Source: ZC4RG30 sp964396335 (lineage in GTDB: Bacteria; Pseudomonadota; Gammaproteobacteria; Steroidobacterales; Steroidobacteraceae). From it: a DNA stretch of 6,984 nt. Below are positions 1 through 5,556 of this stretch, piece by piece. The notes under the pieces were generated by a model that was not told the DNA's origin, ran no database searches, and was given only the letters and a program-made list of their open reading frames with translations. The stretch covers positions 1 to 6,984 of the forward strand of contig CAYNEX010000136.1 of NCBI GenBank assembly GCA_964396335.1, read 5' to 3'. Each line of letters starts with the position of its first letter. The first letter of the stretch is position 1. The translations under genes were made by a program, and so were the position numbers.

Positions 1-95
1 TGGGCGCCGGAATAGTCGAACTCGCAGGCCTGCCCGATGACGATGGGGCCGGCTCCGATGATCAGGATGCTCTGGATGTCTGTACGGCGTGGCAT
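1..95 (-). CDS. carB: Carbamoyl-phosphate synthetase large subunit, 5' fragment (cut by window edge)
   Basis: Only the first 31 codons and two bases are present. They read MPRRTDIQSILIIGAGPIVI and then GQACEFDYSGA, which is the near-invariant N-terminus of CarB, including the glycine-rich GAGPIVIGQ start of the first carboxyphosphate-domain fold. CarB uses ammonia delivered by CarA, bicarbonate and two ATP to make carbamoyl phosphate in the cytoplasm. The ATG is at 95-93, 6 nt after the carA TAA, so the two are surely cotranscribed. The preceding ribosome site is weak (purine stretch taaagaa overlapping the carA stop), which suggests translation coupled to carA. The rest of the gene lies off the left edge. 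Confidence 0.95.
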   Translation of the reverse strand, partial: MPRRTDIQSILIIGAGPIVIGQACEFDYSGA

Positions 96-101
96 GGTTC
101 T

Positions 102-1280
102 TTAGTCGGCGCCGCCGCCCACCGCGCGCGCGCGGTCGCGCAGCTGCGATTGCAGACGACGGATCATGGCCTGCGTGAAGCGCTCGAAGAGCGGCAGCAG
201 GTCGTGGGGACCGGGGCTGGCTTCAGGATGGCCCTGGAAGCTGAACGCCGGCCGGTCGGTGAGTTCAATGCCCTGCAGCGAGCCGTCGAACAGCGACACG
301 TGCGTGACGCGCACATTCGGCGGCAGCGTGGTGGCATCCACCGCGAAGCCATGGTTCTGGCTGGTGATCATCACCCGCCTGGTGGCCAGTTCCTGCACCG
401 GATGGTTGGCGCCATGGTGGCCGAACTTCATCTTGATGGTCTTCGCGCCGACGGCAAGGCCGAGCAGCTGGTGACCCAGGCAGATGCCGAAGATCGGGAT
501 GTCGGTCTTCAGGAAGGCGCGGATGGCCTCGATGGCATAGGTGCACGGCTCCGGATCCCCGGGGCCGTTCGACAGGAAGATGCCGTCGGGCTGCAGCGCC
601 AGCGCTTCCGCGGCCGGCGTCTCGGCCGGCACCACGGTGATGCGACAGCCGGCGTCGGCCAGCAGGCGCAGGATGTTGCGCTTCACGCCGAAGTCATAGG
701 CCACCACGTGCAGGCGCTGCTGCGGACGCAGCGTCGGGCGGTTGCGAGGGCGCCAGATGGTGCCGTCGTTCCACTGGTAGCGTTCCTTCGTGCTCACGAC
801 TTTCGCCAGGTCCATGCCGGCCAGGCCCGGGAACTTGCGCGCCGCATGCACGGCGGCGGCCGGGTCGATGTTGTCGCCGGTCATGATGCAGCCGGCCTGC
901 GCACCCTTCTCGCGCAGGATGCGGGTCAGCTTGCGGGTGTCGATGTCGGCGATGGCAACGATGCGGCCACGCTCGAGGTATTCCGGCAGCGTCAGGTTGG
1001 AGCGCCAGTTGCTCTCCAGCAGCGGCAGGTCACGGATCACCAGACCCGCCGGCGCGACCATCGAGGATTCCTGGTCCTCCGGCGTGGTGCCGGTGCTGCC
1101 GATGTGCGGATAGGTCAGCGTAACGATCTGGCGGGCGTACGACGGGTCGCTCAGGATCTCCTGATACCCGGTCATCGCCGTATTGAAGACAACTTCGCCG
1201 GTCGTATTCCCCTTGGCTCCGATGCTGATGCCGTTGAAAACGGTCCCATCGGCCAGTGCCAGTACGGCGCTCACGCTCAC
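102..1280 (-). CDS. carA: Carbamoyl-phosphate synthetase small (glutaminase) subunit
   Basis: CarA hydrolyses glutamine and channels ammonia to CarB, giving carbamoyl phosphate for arginine and pyrimidines. From the chosen start the protein has 392 residues, about the length of E. coli CarA (382). Residues 1 to about 150 are the CPSase small-chain domain (ADGTVFNG, TGYQEILSDPSYARQIVTLT). The rest is a class I glutamine amidotransferase domain, with nucleophile Cys267 in GICLGHQ and His351/Glu353 in FQGHPEASPGPHD. These match E. coli Cys269, His353 and Glu355 with an offset of two, so the triad is intact. The start is GTG at 1280-1278: GGAGG (1292-1288) sits 7 nt upstream and family homology begins within a few residues. 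A second in-frame GTG at 1274 has worse spacing. An upstream TTG at 1358 lies inside the leader hairpin and has no ribosome site. The gene is followed 6 nt later by carB. Confidence 0.97.
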   Translation of the reverse strand: MSVSAVLALADGTVFNGISIGAKGNTTGEVVFNTAMTGYQEILSDPSYARQIVTLTYPHIGSTGTTPEDQESSMVAPAGLVIRDLPLLESNWRSNLTLPEYLERGRIVAIADIDTRKLTRILREKGAQAGCIMTGDNIDPAAAVHAARKFPGLAGMDLAKVVSTKERYQWNDGTIWRPRNRPTLRPQQRLHVVAYDFGVKRNILRLLADAGCRITVVPAETPAAEALALQPDGIFLSNGPGDPEPCTYAIEAIRAFLKTDIPIFGICLGHQLLGLAVGAKTIKMKFGHHGANHPVQELATRRVMITSQNHGFAVDATTLPPNVRVTHVSLFDGSLQGIELTDRPAFSFQGHPEASPGPHDLLPLFERFTQAMIRRLQSQLRDRARAVGGGAD

Positions 1281-1287
1281 TAATAGG

Positions 1288-1292
1288 CCTCC
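1288..1292 (-). promoter_or_regulatory. Shine-Dalgarno site of carA
   Basis: A perfect GGAGG lies 7 nt upstream of the GTG at 1280. It decides between three non-ATG starts for carA (TTG 1358, GTG 1280, GTG 1274). It is also complementary to the 3' arm of the leader hairpin further upstream, described in the findings. Confidence 0.85.
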
Positions 1293-1352
1293 GCGTGTTG
1301 ATGGCGGCTTGTCATGTCCTGGGTCACGGTTCGATTTTGGCTTGGCGCGGAT

Positions 1353-1398
1353 GCACAAAGCGGGAGGAGTTCTTTTGGAACGCCCTCCCGCCTTGCGC
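1353..1398 (-). promoter_or_regulatory. Strong hairpin in the dapB-carA leader (terminator or attenuator candidate)
   Basis: The core arms are GCGGGAGG (1360-1367) and CCTCCCGC (1384-1391), with an inner GTTC/GAAC stem (1369-1372 with 1378-1381) and a 5-nt loop. Read as minus-strand RNA, the stem extends outward by seven more pairs (1353-1359 with 1392-1398), two of them G-U wobbles. In plus-strand RNA those two would be A-C mismatches, so the full fold favours the carA-sense transcript. After the GC-rich core comes only a short UUUGUG run, which is itself paired in the extended form, so this is a poor textbook terminator. It lies downstream of the predicted carA promoter and 72 nt before carA. 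It could end dapB read-through, attenuate carA, or be a stabilising leader structure. The pairing is certain; the function is inferred. Confidence 0.6.
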
Positions 1399-1426
1399 GG
1401 ACTAAACCCGCAACTGGATGTGACGG

Positions 1427-1439
1427 ATTCGCCGCGAAT
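1427..1439. promoter_or_regulatory. Palindrome over the carA promoter start region, operator candidate
   Basis: ATTCGC and GCGAAT form a perfect 6+6 inverted repeat around a single central base. It overlaps the last two bases of the predicted -10 box (1443-1438) and the expected transcription start near 1431, where a bound repressor would block initiation. It does not look like the longer AT-rich ArgR box known from E. coli, so I do not assign a regulator. It may be fortuitous. Confidence 0.35.
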
Positions 1440-1467
1440 TCTACGTTTTCAGGGCCTTCTCTGTCCA
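1438..1467 (-). promoter_or_regulatory. Predicted sigma70-type promoter for carAB
   Basis: On the minus strand TGGACA (1467-1462) and TAGAAT (1443-1438) each match the sigma70 consensus at five of six bases and are 18 nt apart. The expected start is near 1431, giving a leader of about 150 nt that contains the hairpin at 1398-1353. The segment between -10 and start is GC-rich (tcgcggc), the kind of discriminator associated with stringent control. This promoter would let carAB be transcribed independently of dapB, 63 nt after the dapB stop. Confidence 0.55.
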
Positions 1468-1530
1468 TGCGACTTTGCTCGTGAAACCCTGATTGAGGCC
1501 CATGCCTGTGACTGCAGATGTTGGCGCAAC

Positions 1531-2337
1531 TTATTGACCGCCAAACAAAAAATCGGCCATCCGGTAACGGCCGGGAGGCTGCCTCGAAAGCCAGATCGAA
1601 GCCGCAACGGCGCCCCGGGCAAAGATTGCCCTGTCAGTAGCTACATGCACCAGACGTAGCTGTTCGCCAGGGCCCAGGAAGCGCACGTCGTGTTCCCCGA
1701 CCACATCCCCGCCGCGGGCGACCGAAAAGCCGATTCCGCCGCTGGCGCGCGGACCGGGCGAGGAACCGGTGAGTGGCACGGGACGCGGCAGGGATTCTCC
1801 CCGGCCGGCAGCGGCAGCCTCGCCCAGCGCCAGCGCGGTGCCCGAAGGCGCGTCCACCTTGTGGCGATGGTGGGCTTCGAAGATCTCGATGTCATAGCCC
1901 GGCGGCAGCGCGGCCGAGGCACGACGCACCAGTTCGAGCAGCACGTTGAGCGCAAGGCTGGTGTTGGCAGCGAGCAGCACCGGTACATGACGCGCGGCCT
2001 CGTCCAGCTTCTGCCGGGTGGCCTGGTCAAGGCCGGTGGTACCGACCATCAATGCCACACCGCCGGCGGCGCAGGCTTCGGCGGTGGCAGCCACCGCACC
2101 GGCGACGGAAAAGTCGATCAGCACGTCGAGCTCGCCGCGCGTCGGCTGCAGACGATCGGTCACCTTCACGCCCAGCGGCGCAAGTCGCGCCAGCGTGCCG
2201 GCGTCCTGCCCCACTGCGGCGCTGCCGGGACGGGTGATGGCGGCCACCAGTTGCGCATCAGGGGCATCGTTCACTGCCTTCACCAGCTCGGCGCCCATGC
2301 GCCCGCTGACACCGATGATTCCCGCCTTGATGCTCAA
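1531..2337 (-). CDS. dapB: 4-hydroxy-tetrahydrodipicolinate reductase (dihydrodipicolinate reductase)
   Basis: DapB reduces the product of DapA with NAD(P)H, a cytoplasmic step toward diaminopimelate and lysine. From the TTG at 2337 the protein has 268 residues (E. coli 273). The N-terminal Rossmann fold carries GIIGVSGRMG (residues 7-16) and the VGTTG loop (98-102). The C-terminal tetramerisation/catalytic domain carries EAHHRHKVDAPSGTAL (154-169), with His156, His157 and Lys160 corresponding to E. coli His159, His160 and Lys163. It ends with the usual FARGAVAASIWL helix. No ATG or GTG exists near the homology start. The reading frame stays open far upstream, but that part is antisense to the acyltransferase and should be ignored. 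The ribosome site is weak (aggacggac). The segment AANTSLALN (123-131) differs from the AANFSVGVN seen in E. coli. The only promoter hint is a poor extended -10 (TGCTAATCT, 2383-2375). Confidence 0.95.
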   Translation of the reverse strand: MSIKAGIIGVSGRMGAELVKAVNDAPDAQLVAAITRPGSAAVGQDAGTLARLAPLGVKVTDRLQPTRGELDVLIDFSVAGAVAATAEACAAGGVALMVGTTGLDQATRQKLDEAARHVPVLLAANTSLALNVLLELVRRASAALPPGYDIEIFEAHHRHKVDAPSGTALALGEAAAAGRGESLPRPVPLTGSSPGPRASGGIGFSVARGGDVVGEHDVRFLGPGEQLRLVHVATDRAIFARGAVAASIWLSRQPPGRYRMADFLFGGQ

Positions 2338-2382
2338 TTTCAGCGTCCGTCCTACGTATCGTCCAGCGGGGCGCAGATTAGC
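2338..2382. other. 45-nt divergent spacer between dapB and the acyltransferase gene
   Basis: Both genes start outward from this short spacer. It is too small for two separate promoters, so at least one must lie inside the neighbouring coding region. I see no convincing -35/-10 pair on either strand. On the minus strand a TGCTAATCT extended -10-like element (2383-2375) is placed sensibly for dapB but matches TATAAT at only three of six positions and has no good -35. On the plus strand GGGG at 2368-2371 is the nearest purine run before the ATG at 2383 and is rather far away. Confidence 0.5.
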
Positions 2383-4365
2383 ATGAGTCCCGCCATCGGC
2401 TCCGCACCGATGGGGTCTCACGCAGCCGCGCAAGTGAAGGAAAAACCGCCCAAGCCGCACATCGAGTACCGCCGCGAGATCGATGGCCTGAGGGCGCTGG
2501 CCGTCCTTCCGGTGATCCTGTTCCATGCAGGTTTCGACGCCTTCAGTGGCGGTTTCGTCGGCGTCGACGTGTTCTTCGTGATCAGTGGCTACCTGATCAC
2601 CTCGATCATCATCGCCGAGCGTGCCGCGGGCACCTTCAGCATCGCCGGGTTCTACGAGCGGCGCGCGGGCCGCATCCTGCCGGCGCTGTTCCTGGTCATG
2701 GCGCTGTGCATCCCGGCCGCCTGGCTGTGGCTGCTGCCGGCGGACATGCAGGACTTCGCGCAGAGCGCGGCCGCGGTGACGGTGTTCTCCTCGAACGTGC
2801 TGTTCTGGGTCACCAGCGGATATTTCGACAGCGCCGCCGAGATGAAACCGCTGCTGCACACCTGGAGCCTGGGCGTGGAGGAGCAGTTCTACCTGTTCTT
2901 CCCGCTGTTCCTGGTCTTCCTGTGGCGCTTCCGGCTGCTGTTGTGGCCACTGGCGGCGCTGGCCAGCCTGGCGCTGGCGCAATGGGCCGCGCAGGCCTGG
3001 CCCGTGGCGGCCTTCTTCCTGCTGCCGACGCGCGCGTGGGAACTGCTGCTCGGGGCGATGGCGGCGCTGTACCTGTCGGCAGGACGCCGCCCGGGCAGCG
3101 GCGCGGGCGCCGACCTTGCCGCCGTGCTCGGCCTGCTGCTGATCCTCTATGCCACCTTCGCCTTCGATGCCGGGACGCCCTTCCCCGGCCTGCCGGCACT
3201 GCTGCCCACGGTGGGCGCATTGCTGATCATCCTCTGCGCCGGGCCCGGCACCTGGACCGGCCGGATGCTGGGCACCGCGCCGCTGGTGATGATCGGGCTG
3301 GTCAGCTACAGCGCCTACCTCTGGCACCAGCCGCTGATGGCCTTCGCGCGGCATCGCGGCGGCGGTGAAGCCGGACCCTGGCTGCTGGGTGCCCTGGCTG
3401 CGCTGTCATTGCCGCTGGCATGGCTGAGCTGGAAGTATGTCGAGGCGCCCTTCCGTCGCCGGCAGAACTTCACGCGCCGGCAGGTCTTCGGCCTGGCGCT
3501 GGCCGGCAGCGCCGCATTCGCGGCCTTCGGGCTGGCCGGACATCTCACCGAAGGCTTCAAGTATCCCTGGCGCTTCCGCGATGCCACGCCCGAGGAGCGG
3601 GCGATGGTTGAAGCGACGCTGCCGGGCAACATCGATCATCCACTGTTCTTCGAACTCCGGGACCGGCCCTTCGATGCGACCGATCCGCGCCCGCGCGTGC
3701 TGCTCATCGGGGACAGCTATGGCCAGGACCTGGCGCATGCGATGCAGGCCTCAGGGCTTCTCGACCGCATGCAACTGTCGACGCGGCAGGTGATCCGTGA
3801 ATGCGGCAACCTGTTCCTCGAGCAATCGCGCTTCATCGAACATGTGCCGGCTTCGAACCGGAGTGAATGCGGCAGGCAGCGCATCTTCGAGGATGAAACA
3901 CTGCGCCGGCGCATGCTCGAGGCCGATGAGATCTGGCTGGCCAGCGCCTGGCAGGACTGGCAGGTGCAGTTCGTGCCGGAGAGTGTCGAGGCCCTGCAGG
4001 CCTTCAGCGGCCGGACCGTGCGGGTGTTCGGCCGCAAGCATTTCGGCGAATACCACCTGCGCTCATTGCTGGTGATGGAACCCGCCGCCCGCTACGCGCT
4101 GCGCCACCCGGTGCCGCCGTGGCATACGGACATCAATCGCCGGATGCGACTGCTGCTTCCACCGGACGTGTTCATCGACGTGCAGTCCCTGCTGTGCGGC
4201 GAAGAGGAAACCACCTGCCCGCCCTTCCGCGACCGGCAGCTGCTGAGCTTCGACGGCACGCACCTCACCGACGCCGGCGCGCGCTTCTATGCGCGCCAGC
4301 TGATCGAACACACACCAGTGGGGAGATTTGCCGCCGCGGGCGCATCACCCGCGGCCGGCAACTGA
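2383..4365 (+). CDS. OafA/YrhL-type membrane acyltransferase with C-terminal SGNH domain
   Basis: Proteins of this architecture move acyl (usually acetyl) groups across the inner membrane onto O-antigen, exopolysaccharide or peptidoglycan sugars; the substrate here cannot be told. From the ATG at 2383 it has 660 residues. Residues about 30-355 are the acyltransferase-3 domain with ten or so hydrophobic helices. They include R37-x10-H48 in GLRALAVLPVILFH, FFVISGYLIT (64-73), the RxxR of RRAGRILPA (94, 97) and HTWSLGVEEQFY (159-170). An extra helix (about 367-386) leads to a probably periplasmic SGNH domain with GDSYGQ (nucleophile Ser445) and DGTHLTDAG (Asp624, His627), so both catalytic sites look intact. 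The 20-30 residues before the first helix are polar. ATG 2410 is an alternative start; neither has a good ribosome site. The gene runs against all its neighbours and is not linked to glycan genes in view. Confidence 0.93.
   Translation: MSPAIGSAPMGSHAAAQVKEKPPKPHIEYRREIDGLRALAVLPVILFHAGFDAFSGGFVGVDVFFVISGYLITSIIIAERAAGTFSIAGFYERRAGRILPALFLVMALCIPAAWLWLLPADMQDFAQSAAAVTVFSSNVLFWVTSGYFDSAAEMKPLLHTWSLGVEEQFYLFFPLFLVFLWRFRLLLWPLAALASLALAQWAAQAWPVAAFFLLPTRAWELLLGAMAALYLSAGRRPGSGAGADLAAVLGLLLILYATFAFDAGTPFPGLPALLPTVGALLIILCAGPGTWTGRMLGTAPLVMIGLVSYSAYLWHQPLMAFARHRGGGEAGPWLLGALAALSLPLAWLSWKYVEAPFRRRQNFTRRQVFGLALAGSAAFAAFGLAGHLTEGFKYPWRFRDATPEERAMVEATLPGNIDHPLFFELRDRPFDATDPRPRVLLIGDSYGQDLAHAMQASGLLDRMQLSTRQVIRECGNLFLEQSRFIEHVPASNRSECGRQRIFEDETLRRRMLEADEIWLASAWQDWQVQFVPESVEALQAFSGRTVRVFGRKHFGEYHLRSLLVMEPAARYALRHPVPPWHTDINRRMRLLLPPDVFIDVQSLLCGEEETTCPPFRDRQLLSFDGTHLTDAGARFYARQLIEHTPVGRFAAAGASPAAGN
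4330..4359. terminator. GC-rich hairpin at the convergent gene junction, weak terminator candidate
   Basis: GCCGCGGG (4333-4340) pairs with CCCGCGGC (4348-4355) around a 7-nt loop. GCC/GGC extends the stem by three pairs past one bulged base. It lies in the last codons of the acyltransferase gene, just before the facing dnaJ stop, and reads the same in both directions, so it could hinder transcription from either side. No T-run follows on either strand, so it is not a standard rho-independent terminator. A smaller CTGAC/GTCAG hairpin (4366-4381) sits over the 12-nt gap. The GC-rich coding sequence could produce this by chance. Confidence 0.35.
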
Positions 4366-4377
4366 CTGACCGCGCCG

Positions 4378-5523
4378 TCAGCCTTCGGCGCCGGTAAAGA
4401 AGCGCTTCACGCCCTCGAAGAAGCCTTCCTCGCGCGGCGAGTGGCGGGCATTGCCCTCTTTCAGCGAGGCCTCGAACTGGCGCAGCAGCTCCTTCTGCTC
4501 GCTTGACAGCTTCACCGGCGTCTCGACCACCACACGGCAGAACAGGTCACCGCGCGGCCCACCGCGCACCGGCTTCACGCCCTTGTCGCGCAGGCGGAAG
4601 ACGCGGCCGGACTGCGTTTCCGGCGGGATCTTCAGCGCCACCTGGCCATCCAGCGTCGGCACGATCACCGTGCCGCCCAGCGCCGCGGTGACAAAACCCA
4701 CCGGCACCTCGCAGGAGAGATGTTCGCCATCACGCTCGAAGATCTCGTGCGGCTTCACATGTACTTCGACGTACAGGTCGCCGCTCGGACCGCCATTGCG
4801 GCCGGCCTCGCCCTCGCCCGCAAGGCGGATGCGATCGCCGCTGTCGACTCCCGGGGGAATCTTCACCGACAGCTTCTTGGTGCGGCGGACGCGACCCTGC
4901 CCGAGGCAGGTGTCACAGGGATTCTTCACCACCTTGCCCGAACCGCGACAACGCGGACAGGCCTGCTGGAAGTTCAGCATGCCGCCCATCGACATGCGCA
5001 CCTGGCCGGTTCCATGGCAGGTATCGCAGGTGGAGGGATTGGAACCCTTGGCCGCGCCGGTGCCGTGGCAGGTCTCGCACTCGGCCAGCCGCGGCACCTC
5101 GATCTCGACGCTGGTGCCGAACACGGCCTGCTGCAGCGTCAGTTCCAGCTCATAGCGCAGGTCGGCGCCCCGGAACACCTGCGAGCGGCCACCGCCACGG
5201 CGGCCGCCGAAGATGTCACCGAACACATCACCGAAGATGTCGCCGAAGTCCGCGCCCGGGCCGAAGCCGTGGCCGCCGGGGCCACCGCCCCGCTGCGCAT
5301 CCAGGCCTTCATGGCCGTGCTGGTCATAGACGGCCCGCTTGGCGGAGTCGGAGAGCACTTCGTAGGCCTCCTTGACCTCCTTGAACTGTTCCTCGGCCTT
5401 GGCATCGCCGGGATTGCGGTCGGGATGCAGCTTCATGGCGAGGCGCCGGTAGGCCTTCTTGATGTCGGCCTCCGACGCATCGCGCGCCACGCCCAGGACT
5501 TCGTAGTAGTCGCGCTTCGCCAT
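4378..5523 (-). CDS. dnaJ: Chaperone DnaJ (Hsp40 co-chaperone)
   Basis: DnaJ delivers unfolded clients to DnaK and stimulates its ATPase in the cytoplasm. The 381-residue protein is full length (E. coli 376) and starts at the expected MAKRDYYEVLGV. The J domain (1 to about 70) has the HPD motif at 33-35. A Gly/Phe-rich linker (about 77-112) contains repeated DIFGD units. The zinc domain has all four CxxCxGxG repeats, beginning at Cys149, Cys166, Cys189 and Cys203. Two beta-barrel client-binding domains follow (about 212-340), then a dimerisation tail ending GVKRFFTGAEG. This is type I DnaJ with no missing cysteine. ATG 5523 is preceded by a purine-rich GGGGAGAG about 13 nt upstream, a somewhat long spacing. 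It follows dnaK by 33 nt and is presumably transcribed with it from the heat-shock promoter outside the window. Confidence 0.98.
   Translation of the reverse strand: MAKRDYYEVLGVARDASEADIKKAYRRLAMKLHPDRNPGDAKAEEQFKEVKEAYEVLSDSAKRAVYDQHGHEGLDAQRGGGPGGHGFGPGADFGDIFGDVFGDIFGGRRGGGRSQVFRGADLRYELELTLQQAVFGTSVEIEVPRLAECETCHGTGAAKGSNPSTCDTCHGTGQVRMSMGGMLNFQQACPRCRGSGKVVKNPCDTCLGQGRVRRTKKLSVKIPPGVDSGDRIRLAGEGEAGRNGGPSGDLYVEVHVKPHEIFERDGEHLSCEVPVGFVTAALGGTVIVPTLDGQVALKIPPETQSGRVFRLRDKGVKPVRGGPRGDLFCRVVVETPVKLSSEQKELLRQFEASLKEGNARHSPREEGFFEGVKRFFTGAEG
5203..5250 (-). repeat. Short coding repeat in the dnaJ Gly/Phe linker
   Basis: Three tandem near-copies of a 12-nt unit encode DFGDIFGDVFGDIFGG (residues 92-107). 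Such DIF/GD repeats are a known property of the DnaJ Gly/Phe region, which regulates the DnaK ATPase cycle. Purely a coding repeat, not a mobile or regulatory one. Confidence 0.8.
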
Positions 5524-5556
5524 GCGAGTCGTATCTCTCCCCGATCGCCAGGCGAA

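Noticed and set aside
150..1283. 377-codon open frame on the plus strand opposite carA.
   Set aside because: It covers nearly exactly the carA coding region, has an Arg/Gly/His/Gln-rich composition and no domain. It is a shadow of carA.
1281..1358. 26-residue N-terminal extension of CarA from a TTG at 1358.
   Set aside because: No ribosome site, the start sits inside the leader hairpin, and the extra residues lack CarA homology, whereas GTG 1280 has GGAGG at 7 nt.
2353..2358. TACGTA palindrome and repeated GTCC motifs in the dapB/acyltransferase spacer as an operator.
   Set aside because: Six bases and 4-nt repeats are too short to mean anything without comparative data.
1690..2382. In-frame upstream extension of the acyltransferase by 231 residues.
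   Set aside because: It is antisense to dapB and unlike any acyltransferase N-terminus. The ATG at 2383 gives the expected short lead-in before the first membrane helix.
2375..2383. TGCTAATCT as an extended -10 for dapB.
   Set aside because: Position is plausible but only three of six -10 bases match and there is no acceptable -35; mentioned in the spacer entry, not called as a promoter.
2338..3354. In-frame upstream extension of dapB to 607 residues.
   Set aside because: The extra 339 residues are low-complexity, Gln/Arg-rich and wholly antisense to the acyltransferase; DapB homology begins at 2337.
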